From assembly GCF_900109285.1 (NCBI RefSeq), contig NZ_FNZQ01000001.1:1145001-1209000 (forward strand): a stretch of 64,000 bases of DNA, written 5' to 3'. Every line of letters starts with the position of its first letter. Position 1 is the first letter of the stretch. The position numbers and the translations under genes are program-made. Below the pieces are notes generated by a model. That model was not told where the DNA came from and searched no databases. It saw only the letters and a list, made by a program, of their open reading frames with translations. This DNA is from Jannaschia helgolandensis. Lineage in GTDB: Bacteria > Pseudomonadota > Alphaproteobacteria > Rhodobacterales > Rhodobacteraceae. This document shows, piece after piece, positions 24,217-33,319 of the stretch.

Positions 24217-26003
24217 GTGCGGCCGAACAGGCGTTCGATGTCCGACAGCGGCAACTCGACGTATGTAGGTCGCCCGTGGTTGCATTGGCCGGAATGGGGC
24301 GTTGCCTCCATTTCGCGCAGCAGCGCGTTCATTTCCGGGCCGGTCATCCGCCGACCCGACCGGATCGAGCCATGGCAGGCCATGCGTGACAGAATGGCGT
24401 CCACCCTGGATTGCAACGACAGGGGGTCGGCGTCCTCGTCGTCTTCGAGTTCTTCCAGTATGTCGGTGATCAGCGCCTTGGCCGAGCATTGCCCAAGGAT
24501 CGCGGGCGTTTCGCGCACGGCGATGGTGCCGGGGCCGAAGGCTTCGATGGCAAGACCGAATTGCGCCAGGTCCAGCGACAGCAGGCGATCGGCCTGCGCA
24601 CCGACGTCGACCACTTCGGGGATCAGCAGCGCCTGCGCGCGGATGCCATGGTCGCGCATTTCTCGCTTGAGGCGTTCATAGACAAGGCGTTCATGCGCGG
24701 CATGCTGGTCCACGATCACCATTCCGGTCGCCGTTTGTGCAACGATCCAGTTCTCGTGCAGCTGCGCGCGGGCCGCGCCCAGCGGGCCGTCTTCGGTCGG
24801 ATCTTCCTCCGGTTCGTAGCGCGCCGACGGGGTCTCTGCGAAACCGGGCATCTGCGCGGTGTAGCTGGTGGCGCGCGCCGCGCTGGACGGTCGATCCATC
24901 TGGTAAACGGGGGCCATGGGCCGCTCCGCGCGCATCGCGCCCAGCGTCGCATCGGCCACAGTCGTCGATGCGCGGTGTCCGGCCCCGGCAAGCGCATGGC
25001 GCAGGCCCGAGACGATCAACCCGCGCACGATCCCGGCATCGCGGAACCGCACCTCGGTCTTGGCGGGGTGGACATTGCAGTCGACCAGCACAGGGTCGCA
25101 GGTCACGAACAGGGCGGCGACAGCGTGCCGGTCGCGCGCCAGAACGTCCATATAGGCCCCACGCAACGCGCCGGTCAGCATCCGGTCGCGCACCGGACGA
25201 CCGTTCACGAACAGGTATTGGTGGACCGCGTTGCCGCGCGAATAGGTCGGCAGCGCGGCATGGCCGGTCAGGCGGAAGCCCTCGCGTTCGGCGTCGATGG
25301 ATAACGCATTTTCGGCAAAGTCACGACCCAGAACAGTTGCCAGCCGGTCGGCCAGCGAGGCACAGGCATCGGCGCGGAACAACACGCGGTCTCCGCCCTC
25401 GGATACGTCGCGCAGGGTGAAGGCAACGGACGGTTCCGCCATCGCCAGCCGGCGGATCGCATCGCCGACGGCCATCGTCTCGGATCGTTCGGATTTCAGG
25501 AATTTCAGGCGCGCGGGGGTGGCGTGGAACAGATCGCGCAATTCGACCACCGTGCCGCCGCGCAGGGCTGCCGGACGCGCCGGGGCGATGCGACCGCCGT
25601 TGACATGGATCGTCGCGGCTTCGCTGGCCCCGGTGGCGCGGGACGTGATCGTGAGCCGCCCGACTGCGCCAAGGCTGGGCAGGGCTTCGCCGCGAAACCC
25701 GAAGCTGTGAATGTTCAGAAGGTCGCTGCCGTCGATCTTGCTGGTCGCATGCCGTGACAGGGCCAGCGGCAGGTCGTTTGCGTCGATGCCATGGCCATCG
25801 TCCGTGACGCGGATCAGGGTGCGCCCGCCATCGGCGATGTCGATGGTCACCCGCGTCGCCTGCGCGTCCAGCGCATTTTCCACAAGTTCTTTAACGGCGG
25901 AGGCGGGCCGCTCCACAACCTCTCCGGCGGCGATGCGGTTCACCGCGCCTTCATCCAGCTGTCGGATGCGCGGAAGGATCATATGGTGGTCAGGGACGCC
26001 CAT
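24213..26003 (-). CDS. mutL: DNA mismatch repair protein MutL
   Basis: Links mismatch recognition by MutS to strand removal. The GHKL ATPase domain is complete: '[20 protein letters not shown]' near residue 22, 'VTDDGHGID' near 67, '[13 protein letters not shown]' near 104. The C-terminal dimerisation domain holds '[15 protein letters not shown]' and ends '[13 protein letters not shown]' and '[11 protein letters not shown]'. I see no 'DQHAxxERxxYE' plus CPHGRP pair in the exact nuclease form of endonuclease MutL, but the 'CNHGRP' block suggests a metal site. ATG 26003 or 25982; neither has a clear ribosome site. Confidence 0.95.
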   Translation of the reverse strand: MGVPDHHMILPRIRQLDEGAVNRIAAGEVVERPASAVKELVENALDAQATRVTIDIADGGRTLIRVTDDGHGIDANDLPLALSRHATSKIDGSDLLNIHSFGFRGEALPSLGAVGRLTITSRATGASEAATIHVNGGRIAPARPAALRGGTVVELRDLFHATPARLKFLKSERSETMAVGDAIRRLAMAEPSVAFTLRDVSEGGDRVLFRADACASLADRLATVLGRDFAENALSIDAEREGFRLTGHAALPTYSRGNAVHQYLFVNGRPVRDRMLTGALRGAYMDVLARDRHAVAALFVTCDPVLVDCNVHPAKTEVRFRDAGIVRGLIVSGLRHALAGAGHRASTTVADATLGAMRAERPMAPVYQMDRPSSAARATSYTAQMPGFAETPSARYEPEEDPTEDGPLGAARAQLHENWIVAQTATGMVIVDQHAAHERLVYERLKREMRDHGIRAQALLIPEVVDVGAQADRLLSLDLAQFGLAIEAFGPGTIAVRETPAILGQCSAKALITDILEELEDDEDADPLSLQSRVDAILSRMACHGSIRSGRRMTGPEMNALLREMEATPHSGQCNHGRPTYVELPLSDIERLFGRT

Positions 26004-26042
26004 ACTACGAGGGGTAGCATGGGCGTACGCGATTCTGAAAGG

Positions 26043-27353
26043 TCAGAAGCTGCCGGTCGTCAGCCCCTCGGGCTGCCCGACAACGACAAAATGCAGCGCT
26101 TCGGGTTTGAGGATGCGGGCGGCGACGCGGCGCACGTCTTCCAGAGTCACGGCGTCGATCTTATCGTTGCGATCGATGATATAATCGATGGGCAACCCGG
26201 TCGCCTGCATTCCAACAAGGATGCTGGCGATCCGGGAATTGCCGTCGAAGCGCAGCGGATATGCCCCGGTAAGATAGGTCTTCGCGGCATCAAGCTGCTC
26301 CTGCGTGACACCTCCTTCAGAGACCTCCTTCCAGACCGTGCGCACGATTTCGATCGCTTCGGCGGCCTTGTCGTTTGACGATGAAAACTGCCCGAGGATC
26401 TGGTTGGTCAGATCGCGCGGGGCAAGATACGTGCCGATACCATAGGTCAGTCCGCGCTTTTCACGCACTTCGGTCATCAGCCGCGAAGCAAACCCCGATC
26501 CCCCTAGAATATGGTTCAGGACGAAGGCCGCAAAGTAATCCGGGTCTTCGAAGGCAATGCCGTCCTGGCCGAACAGGACCACCGATTGAGGAGATGGAAA
26601 ATCCATCACCGTCACCCCCCCGTCCAGCATGGTTTTCACCATCGGGGCAGGTTCGTCGCCGGTCGCGGGCAACCCCCCCAGCAGCGTGTCCAGAAGCGGG
26701 CCAAGTTCCTCGGCGGTGATATCGCCGGTAACGCCGACCTGAACCTGGTCGCGGGTCAGGGCACGGGCATGCGCCGCGCGAAGGTCCGCTATGGTCAACC
26801 CCGACACAGTTTCGGGCGTGCCTTCCAGTGGCATGCCGTAGGGGTGGCCGGGAAAGCTGAGACCCGCGAAAGTCTTGGACGCGATTTCCTGCGGGTCGCG
26901 GGCGGCGGCGGCCAGGCCAGCCAGCACTTGGTCGCGGACCCGCTCCACAGCCGCCTGATCGAAGGTCGGGTCGGTCAGCGCATCCCGCAGAAGGGCAATG
27001 CTGGCGTCGCGGTTTTCGGTCAGGAAGCTGATGCCGACGGATACGCTATCGTTGTTGGCATCGAAGGACATCCGCGCAGCCAGCGTTTCGGCGGCTTCGG
27101 CAAAGCCCTGACTGTCCAGGTCTGCGGACCCTTCCTCCAGCAGCCCCATCATGAGATAGGTCACGCCGCGCTGGTTCAACGGTTCTTCGTTCGCGCCGCC
27201 GCTGAAGCGGATATCGAGGGCGGTGAACGGAATCGAGTCTTCCTCGACCAGCCATGCGGTGATGCCGCCCGGCGACGTCACTTCCTGAATTTCGATCGCC
27301 AGCGCCTTGAGCGGCATCAGGACGGCAACAAGAGTGCAAATCAGGCGAATCAT
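26043..27353 (-). CDS. M16 family peptidase-like protein lacking the zinc motif
   Basis: Partner-type M16 protein. The 436 residues have a signal peptide (about 1-19) and two M16 half-domains. Where catalytic members have HxxEH this protein has 'TYLMMGLLEEGS', so it cannot bind zinc in the usual way. The R-Y region 'EVREKRGLTYGIG' near residue 300 is kept, as in the regulatory chains of two-subunit M16 enzymes. ATG 27353 overlaps the stop of the catalytic partner (ATGA), so the two are made in step and probably form a heterodimer in the periplasm. The substrate is unknown. Confidence 0.9.
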   Translation of the reverse strand: MIRLICTLVAVLMPLKALAIEIQEVTSPGGITAWLVEEDSIPFTALDIRFSGGANEEPLNQRGVTYLMMGLLEEGSADLDSQGFAEAAETLAARMSFDANNDSVSVGISFLTENRDASIALLRDALTDPTFDQAAVERVRDQVLAGLAAAARDPQEIASKTFAGLSFPGHPYGMPLEGTPETVSGLTIADLRAAHARALTRDQVQVGVTGDITAEELGPLLDTLLGGLPATGDEPAPMVKTMLDGGVTVMDFPSPQSVVLFGQDGIAFEDPDYFAAFVLNHILGGSGFASRLMTEVREKRGLTYGIGTYLAPRDLTNQILGQFSSSNDKAAEAIEIVRTVWKEVSEGGVTQEQLDAAKTYLTGAYPLRFDGNSRIASILVGMQATGLPIDYIIDRNDKIDAVTLEDVRRVAARILKPEALHFVVVGQPEGLTTGSF

Positions 27354-28711
27354 TGCGTGGCCTCCGCAGGGTCGGGCTTGGTCAGATATCCGGTCACCGA
27401 ATAATTCAGGTCGAAGACGCGTTTCGCAGCGGCCAGAATATCGTCTTCGGTCACTCCGTCGATGATGTCGGGCCAGTCCAGAACGTCCTGCACGGTCAGC
27501 CCGCTGGTAACGGCGGCTCCGAATTGGCGGGCACGGCCTTGCAGACTGTCGAGGTCGTAGATTGACGCGGCGCGGGCCTGTGACTTGATGCGCGCCAATT
27601 GCGCTGGATCGACGCCGTCTTCCAGAATTCTGGCAATCATCCGGTCCATGTCGGCCTCGGCCTCGGGCAGCGTGCGGTCGGGTGTCGGCACGACGATCAG
27701 GCCGAAGGTCGTGTCGTCGTATTTCAGCCCGGAATAGAACGCGGAGGTATAAAGCGCCGTGCCCTCGTCCTGTTCCAGAGTGCGGCCCATGATCGACGTG
27801 GCCGACGACCCGCCCAGCACGGCGGCCAGAAGGGTCAGCGCGGCGGCCTCGGTCTGGTCGCCCGCATCGCGTTCGGGGGCCAGATAGGTGCGCAGGACAT
27901 AGGGATTCGACACACGTCCGTCGGTGAAAGTGATGCGCCGGGGAGCCAGTTGCGGCGGCTCGGACGGACGTTCGCGCGGCCCCAGTCCGGGGGTGGGTTC
28001 CAGCGGGCCATAATATTTCTCGGCCAGCGCCTGCACTTCGACGGGGTCGACGTCACCGGCGACGACCAGCGTCGCATTGTTGGGGGCGTAATAGGTGCGA
28101 TAGAAATCCAGCGCATCGTCCAGCGTCAGTTTTTCGACCTCATGTTTCCAGCCGATGATCGGAATGCGGTAGGGATGGTTCAGATACTGCGCCGCACCGC
28201 GCATTTCGCTGAACAGTGCGCCGGGGTCGCTGTCGGTGCGCTGTGCGCGCTCCTCCAGAACGACATTCCGTTCGGTCAGCATGTCTTCGGAGTCGAGGAC
28301 CAGATCGCGCATCCGATCCGCTTCCATCGTCATCATCAACTCCAGCCTGTCCGAGGCGACGCGCTGGAAATATCCGGTGTAATCGTCCGAGGTGAAGGCA
28401 TTGTCGGACCCGCCCTGTGCCGCGACCACCTCGCTGAATTCGCCGGGGGCAAGGTCGTCGGTGCCCTTGAACATCAGATGTTCCAGAAAATGCGCGATGC
28501 CCGACTTGCCCGGCGGCTCGTCCGCAGCTCCGACATTGTACCAGACCATGTGCACCACGACTTCGGCGCGGTTATCCTCGATTACGATGGCCTTCATGCC
28601 ATTGGCGAGCGTGAAGGTGGTGACGCTGTCGTCCACTGCCTGCGCCGACACGGGCGAAGCAAGGACAAGCGGCACGGCGACAAGGGCGGCGACAAGGCTG
28701 GGAACGCGCAA
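27350..28711 (-). CDS. M16 family zinc metallopeptidase (catalytic partner)
   Basis: Periplasmic zinc peptidase, 453 residues. A signal peptide (about 1-24) is followed by the inverted zinc motif HxxEH: H74, E77 and H78 in 'GIAHFLEHLMFKGT'. The downstream zinc-ligand Glu region 'LDSEDMLTERNVVLEE' lies at about the expected distance. The C-terminal half has the M16 fold but no metal motif. It is coupled to the inactive paralogue. The pair resembles the two-gene M16 systems common in alphaproteobacteria. The upstream gap of 176 bases probably holds its promoter. Confidence 0.93.
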   Translation of the reverse strand: MRVPSLVAALVAVPLVLASPVSAQAVDDSVTTFTLANGMKAIVIEDNRAEVVVHMVWYNVGAADEPPGKSGIAHFLEHLMFKGTDDLAPGEFSEVVAAQGGSDNAFTSDDYTGYFQRVASDRLELMMTMEADRMRDLVLDSEDMLTERNVVLEERAQRTDSDPGALFSEMRGAAQYLNHPYRIPIIGWKHEVEKLTLDDALDFYRTYYAPNNATLVVAGDVDPVEVQALAEKYYGPLEPTPGLGPRERPSEPPQLAPRRITFTDGRVSNPYVLRTYLAPERDAGDQTEAAALTLLAAVLGGSSATSIMGRTLEQDEGTALYTSAFYSGLKYDDTTFGLIVVPTPDRTLPEAEADMDRMIARILEDGVDPAQLARIKSQARAASIYDLDSLQGRARQFGAAVTSGLTVQDVLDWPDIIDGVTEDDILAAAKRVFDLNYSVTGYLTKPDPAEATQ

Positions 28712-28833
28712 GGGCGGAACCTCCGGAAGGCGTTACAGTCAATGGCAGATAGTCAGGCAGACGCGGGAAAGCAAAGGGGCCGGGTTTGACGGTTCTGTGA
28801 TCTGCGGGGTCAGGCCGCGCGCGCTGCGCGTCA

Positions 28834-28865
28834 CGATCTCCGGTCGGGGACGCGTGCGGAGATCG
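28834..28865. repeat. Inverted repeat between the DUF3035 gene and the M16 pair
   Basis: CGATCTCCG (28834-28842) and CGGAGATCG (28857-28865) form a perfect 9-bp inverted repeat with a 14-base spacer. It is 23 bases after the DUF3035 stop on the minus strand and could end that transcript or act as an operator for the M16 pair. There is no T-run. Confidence 0.4.
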
Positions 28866-28887
28866 AGCCTTTGGCGATTGCCCTGTT

Positions 28888-29424
28888 TTATTGGACGGTC
28901 GCGGGGTCGGGTGGTGCGGCGACGGTGCGTACACCGGCGCGGCGGAGGCGATACAGCTCGGCATATTGATCCAGCGACTGGGACTCGTAAGCCTTGAAAT
29001 AGACATTCACGTTGAACACCCGTTCCAGAAGGCGACCGTCGTTGGCCCGCCGGAAGTCCAGATCTTCAGCGGCCAGCTGACCCCGGATTGCCGGGTCGAC
29101 GCCGTACCGGCCCGCAGTGCCGATCAGGGCACGGTCGGCCGCGGAGCCACCGTTCGGATTGCCACCAAGCGCTGCGATGGCTTCGGCCTCGGGCAGGCGG
29201 TCGCTGCGATTGCCGCCGCCCGGCGTAGGGGTCGGCAGCACGGCCAGATCCGGCGGGGTTTCAAGCGGACGGGTGGGCAGGATCGAGAACTCGTCCGGCG
29301 TCCGGTCCGCCTTGCGGATGTTGAACAGTTTCGGATTGTCCCGCTCGCACGCCGATACGGTCAGTGCCAGAAGTCCCGCCAATGCCAGCCGTCCGATCAT
29401 CGCAGCCGTTCTCCGTCTCATCAT
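28888..29424 (-). CDS. DUF3035 lipoprotein (BamF-like)
   Basis: A 178-residue outer-membrane-type lipoprotein. The lipobox 'LTVSAC' ends near residue 26, and the mature part opens 'ERDNPKLFNIRKADRTPDEF', followed by 'LPTRPLETPPDLAVLPTPTP', a hallmark of the DUF3035 family. In related alphaproteobacteria such a protein (called BamF) is associated with the outer-membrane protein assembly machinery; the link here is by family resemblance only. The start may be 29424, 29421 or 29400. It follows lspA, whose product removes lipoprotein signal peptides. Confidence 0.85.
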   Translation of the reverse strand: MMRRRTAAMIGRLALAGLLALTVSACERDNPKLFNIRKADRTPDEFSILPTRPLETPPDLAVLPTPTPGGGNRSDRLPEAEAIAALGGNPNGGSAADRALIGTAGRYGVDPAIRGQLAAEDLDFRRANDGRLLERVFNVNVYFKAYESQSLDQYAELYRLRRAGVRTVAAPPDPATVQ

Positions 29425-29458
29425 TCCGCCCCGTTCCTAACCCAAGCCCCGCCCCGCG

Positions 29459-29926
29459 TCACGGGGTCTTTGCCGTCTTATCGTCCGCCCAGAAGATCAG
29501 GCCCACCGCGCCTGCGAAAATGAACACATCCGCCAGGTTGAACGCATAGGGGTTTTCGATCCCACAGCATGACATATTCAGCAAATCCGCGACCGCTCCA
29601 TAGATCAGTCGATCCAGTACGTTCGCCATGGCGCCGCCGACGACCAGCCCCGCGGAGACGAAGGCCATCGGACGCTGGAAGTTCCGTGCCCAGCGGATCA
29701 ACAGCCCCGACACGATCACGGCCACCGCAATCAGCAGCCAACGGGCCCCGGCGCCCGACAGCAGCCCGAAGTTGATACCCTCGTTCCAGCCCATGCGGAA
29801 AACCAGGTATGGCGGGGCGACGGGGATGCTCAACACTGTTTTGAGGTCCATCAGATGGACGACGATCACCTTTGACATCTGGTCGATGCCAAGGGCGGCG
29901 AGGGCGGAGAGATACAGCGCGCGCAT
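29459..29926 (-). CDS. lspA: Lipoprotein signal peptidase (signal peptidase II)
   Basis: Inner-membrane aspartic protease that cleaves prolipoprotein signal peptides. The 155 residues have four hydrophobic helices and the catalytic dyad D105 in 'ANVLDRLIYG' and D133 in 'FNLADVFIF'; 'NEGINFG' near residue 48 is another conserved block. Its ATG overlaps the purH stop by one base (TGATG), so the two are coupled. It is followed by a lipoprotein gene, a typical arrangement in alphaproteobacteria. Confidence 0.96.
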   Translation of the reverse strand: MRALYLSALAALGIDQMSKVIVVHLMDLKTVLSIPVAPPYLVFRMGWNEGINFGLLSGAGARWLLIAVAVIVSGLLIRWARNFQRPMAFVSAGLVVGGAMANVLDRLIYGAVADLLNMSCCGIENPYAFNLADVFIFAGAVGLIFWADDKTAKTP

Positions 29927-31512
29927 CAGTGACGAAAGTGCCGCATGCCGGTGAACACCATTGCCAGCCCGGCTTCGTCGGCGGCGGCGATCACCTCGTC
30001 GTCTCGCATCGAGCCGCCCGGCTGGATCACGGAGGTCGCGCCCGCCTCGGCTGCGGCCAGCAAACCGTCGGCAAAGGGGAAGAAGGCGTCCGACGCGACG
30101 ACCGACCCGACCGCCGCCGATTGCGGCAGGCCCAGCACCTCGGCCACGTCGAGCGCCTTGCGCGCCGCGATGCGGCTGCTGTCGACGCGGCTCATCTGGC
30201 CCGCTCCGATGCCGACTGTCGCCCCCGCCCTGGCATAGATGATCGCGTTCGATTTGACATGTTTGGCGACATTCCAGGCAAATAACAGATCGGCCAACTG
30301 GTCGTCTGTGGGGGCCAGTCTGGTCACGATTTTCAGATCGGCAAGCTCGATATGGCCCGCGTCCTTGTCCTGCACCAGCCAGCCCCCGGCGACCTGTTTC
30401 ATCGCCCGGCTCGCGGTGCGCGGGTCGGGCAGCGTGCCGGTGGTCAGCAGGCGCAGGTTCTTCTTGCGCCTGAACACCTCGATCGCGGCGTCGGTCGCGG
30501 CGGGAGCGATGACGACTTCAGTGAAAATCTCGGCAATCGCGGCCGCCGTCGCTTCGTCCAGCGTGCCGTTGAGCGCGACGATGCCTCCGAACGCCGACGT
30601 GCGGTCACAATCGAAGGCACGGGTGTAAGCCTCTGCCAGCGTCGAACCCGTCGCCACACCGCAGGGATTGGCATGTTTGACGATTGCCACAGTGGGCCCG
30701 TCGAATTCGGAGACCAGTTCAACAGCGGCATCGGTGTCGTTGATATTGTTGTACGACAGCTCCTTGCCCTGATGCTGCGTCGCGGTGGCGACACCGGGGC
30801 GACCGGATCCATCGACATAGAATGACGCGCTCTGGTGCGGATTCTCGCCGTAGCGCAACGTCTGGGCCAGACGGGCACTTGCGGCGATGCGGCGGGGCGT
30901 CTGCTCGAAGCGGGCCATCCAGGTCGAGACGGCGGCATCATAGGCGGCGGTCCGGCCATAGGCGATGGACGACTGTCGCTGGCGGAACGGCAGGGTGGTC
31001 GCGCCGTCGTTGGCATCGAGTTCGGCCAGAAGGGGGGCGTAATCCTCGGGGTCGGTGATGACGCAGGTAAAGGCCTGGTTCTTGGCCCCGGCCCGGATCA
31101 TGGCTGGCCCGCCGATATCGATGTTCTCGATGCAGGCGGCGTCATCCGCACCCGAGGCCACCGTTGCCTCGAACGGATAGAGGTTCACCACCAGCAGGTC
31201 GATCGCATCTATGCCATGTGCCTCCATCGCAGCCACATGTTCCGGGTTGTCGCGCAGCGCCAGCAATCCGCCGTGGACCGCCGGATGCAGGGTCTTGACC
31301 CGCCCGTCCATCATTTCGGGGAAGCCCGTCATTTCAGCTACATCCCGTACTGTAAGCCCGGCATCGCGCAGCGCCTTGGCGGACCCTCCTGTCGACACAA
31401 GCTCCACTCCGCGGGCGGACAAAGCCTGCCCGAGGTCGAGAAGTCCGGATTTGTCGGACACGGAGATCAGGGCGCGCTTCAGTGGCACGGCAGACAGGGC
31501 GGTTGCGGTCAT
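29926..31512 (-). CDS. purH: Bifunctional AICAR transformylase/IMP cyclohydrolase
   Basis: Carries out the last two steps of purine synthesis. The 528 residues comprise an N-terminal cyclohydrolase domain (MGS-like fold, '[18 protein letters not shown]' near residue 14 and '[16 protein letters not shown]' near 69) and a C-terminal transformylase domain with '[13 protein letters not shown]' near residue 270 (catalytic Lys-His) and '[14 protein letters not shown]'. Normal length. It lies 21 bases after the heparinase gene and overlaps lspA, placing purine synthesis in a cell-envelope transcript. Confidence 0.97.
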   Translation of the reverse strand: MTATALSAVPLKRALISVSDKSGLLDLGQALSARGVELVSTGGSAKALRDAGLTVRDVAEMTGFPEMMDGRVKTLHPAVHGGLLALRDNPEHVAAMEAHGIDAIDLLVVNLYPFEATVASGADDAACIENIDIGGPAMIRAGAKNQAFTCVITDPEDYAPLLAELDANDGATTLPFRQRQSSIAYGRTAAYDAAVSTWMARFEQTPRRIAASARLAQTLRYGENPHQSASFYVDGSGRPGVATATQHQGKELSYNNINDTDAAVELVSEFDGPTVAIVKHANPCGVATGSTLAEAYTRAFDCDRTSAFGGIVALNGTLDEATAAAIAEIFTEVVIAPAATDAAIEVFRRKKNLRLLTTGTLPDPRTASRAMKQVAGGWLVQDKDAGHIELADLKIVTRLAPTDDQLADLLFAWNVAKHVKSNAIIYARAGATVGIGAGQMSRVDSSRIAARKALDVAEVLGLPQSAAVGSVVASDAFFPFADGLLAAAEAGATSVIQPGGSMRDDEVIAAADEAGLAMVFTGMRHFRH

Positions 31513-31533
31513 GGCATTTCAATCCTTGGGTCA

Positions 31534-33252
31534 TCAGACCTCCTCGGCGGGAGACGGCGGCAGGTCCGTCGCCTCTTGCGCGCGAGTCAGGGTCCAGTCG
31601 ATGGTCGCGGCATAGGCCACCAGCCGGTCGGATAAAACCACCTGTTGCGCCGGGCGCGGTTTCAGACGTCCCTGATCCAGATGCACCGATGCCTCCAGCA
31701 TCATCGAGATCTCGCGCCCCGGCCGGAATACCCAGACTTCGCCCGACGGCAGGGTCAGCGACACGGCCCGCCCGCCCATGTCGATCTCGGCCTCGGTATC
31801 CGGGTGCAGATGGAAGCGCAGGCTGAACGGGATACCGCGAGGGTCGACCTCGGCCAGCTTGTCCTCGAAGACCTCCTTGTCGGCCCCGGTCATGGCGCGC
31901 AGGCTGTCTTCGCCATCCAGAACGCGCCCGTCCGTCGACAGGACGAGACGGCGCAGATGCGTCAGCCCGTGACTTTCGGCATAGCCGTTGTGCGACAGGA
32001 TCACGGTCGAGGCCCGCCGCGAAGCGCTGCGTTGCCATTGGACGCGCGTCGGCGTCTGGATCAGCGGCGCGATCTGGCGCCCGCCCTGCGGCATCAGCGG
32101 GCCGACGCGCGACGACGACCAGCCGGTGATTTCCAGCGTCGAATGCGATGCCGTGGCGCGACCGGCGCGGTGCCAGTCCGGCCCGAACGACCCGCCGGGA
32201 CCGCAGTTGACGATCACCGGGCAATTGCCGCTGGTCAGTTCGAACGCGAGGGTCGAGGCATGGGCCGATCCGCTGGCTTCCCCGGTGGGCGGGGCTGCGG
32301 CATCGGCGATCAGCGACGTACGCCCATGGCCCACCGGCACGAAGCCCATCGCCAGACCGCTGTCGTTGCGTGACCTGATGCCCGAGGTGACCAGAACACG
32401 GTCCAGTCGTCCGGGCCGCCCGCGCCCGCCGCCGTGGAACCGCGCAAGGCCACCGTCGGCATGGCGCAGGGCGCGCAGGGTCGGAACGATCCGGGCCTGC
32501 GCCGCCATAAGCGGGGCGGGCACATCCCCCAGAACCCGCAAGGCGTCGATCGACCAGCCCAGCAGCATCGCGACTTCCAGAAGCGCTTCGGGGTTGCGGG
32601 ACGCGATGCCGCCCTGTTCGTCCACATCGTCCCGGACCGCCTGCGCAAGCGCCTGTGCCGTCGCCGCCGACAATCCGACCATCCCTTCCAGGGTCAATCC
32701 GGCATAGAGAAGCCCGGTCAACGCTTCCATCCGCGGCAGACCCGCGGGGGCGATCTGCCAGTGCGCGCGCAGATATGCCGCCTGCCGATAGAGCATGTCG
32801 AAAAATACCGTCTGGTCCCGCGCTTCCATACCGCGCAGCAAGGCGGGTGCATGGCTGATCTGGCGCAGCAGCCGCCGTCCCGTCAGGGTCGGGTCCCAGC
32901 CGGGCCCCCTGCCACCGCCGAAGCGCCGCGCCCAGCCAACGACCCAGGCCTGCGCCGCCAGACGTGCCGTGCGCCCGCCTGCGGCCATGACGTCGTCCAG
33001 CCAGCCCTGGCCATGCAGCTGCATTTCGAACGGTGTGGATGGCGCGGTCAGATCCCAGGGGCTGGTGCCCGGTGCCTCGACCAGCTGTCCAGCCAGGTGC
33101 CACAGCCCCGACAGGATTTGCTGGCCGCGCCGCGCCGATCCGGTGCCGCGCGGTTCGGGTTGCCACACAAGGGAACGCGCGCCCTTGGGCGGGCGCGCCA
33201 TGGCCACGCGCCAGCCGGTGCGCCATCGGTCGATCAGCGTGTGCCCCGTCAT
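31534..33252 (-). CDS. Heparinase II/III family protein
   Basis: Probable polysaccharide lyase or lyase-like protein, 572 residues. The N-terminal half is an alpha/alpha barrel rich in Trp and Arg (for example 'YRQAAYLRAHWQIAPAGLPR'); the C-terminal part has the heparinase II/III-like domain, with 'FGPDWHRAGRATASHSTLEI' carrying the conserved His and ending in beta-rich sequence. No signal peptide is evident. ATG 33252 is supported by AGGA just upstream and by the end of rsmB 67 bases earlier; the longer frame runs into rsmB. The true substrate is unknown. The position rsmB-heparinase-purH appears characteristic of Rhodobacterales. Confidence 0.88.
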   Translation of the reverse strand: MTGHTLIDRWRTGWRVAMARPPKGARSLVWQPEPRGTGSARRGQQILSGLWHLAGQLVEAPGTSPWDLTAPSTPFEMQLHGQGWLDDVMAAGGRTARLAAQAWVVGWARRFGGGRGPGWDPTLTGRRLLRQISHAPALLRGMEARDQTVFFDMLYRQAAYLRAHWQIAPAGLPRMEALTGLLYAGLTLEGMVGLSAATAQALAQAVRDDVDEQGGIASRNPEALLEVAMLLGWSIDALRVLGDVPAPLMAAQARIVPTLRALRHADGGLARFHGGGRGRPGRLDRVLVTSGIRSRNDSGLAMGFVPVGHGRTSLIADAAAPPTGEASGSAHASTLAFELTSGNCPVIVNCGPGGSFGPDWHRAGRATASHSTLEITGWSSSRVGPLMPQGGRQIAPLIQTPTRVQWQRSASRRASTVILSHNGYAESHGLTHLRRLVLSTDGRVLDGEDSLRAMTGADKEVFEDKLAEVDPRGIPFSLRFHLHPDTEAEIDMGGRAVSLTLPSGEVWVFRPGREISMMLEASVHLDQGRLKPRPAQQVVLSDRLVAYAATIDWTLTRAQEATDLPPSPAEEV

Positions 33253-33319
33253 CGGTCCTGCCCGTTGCGGGCCTGTCCCGGCCCCTTGGCGCGCAAGATA
33301 CGCGCGTTGGGCCGTCCTG

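Noticed and set aside
30835-31635. 266-codon plus-strand ORF opposite purH
   Set aside because: Antisense to a highly conserved gene, with no recognised domain or start signal.
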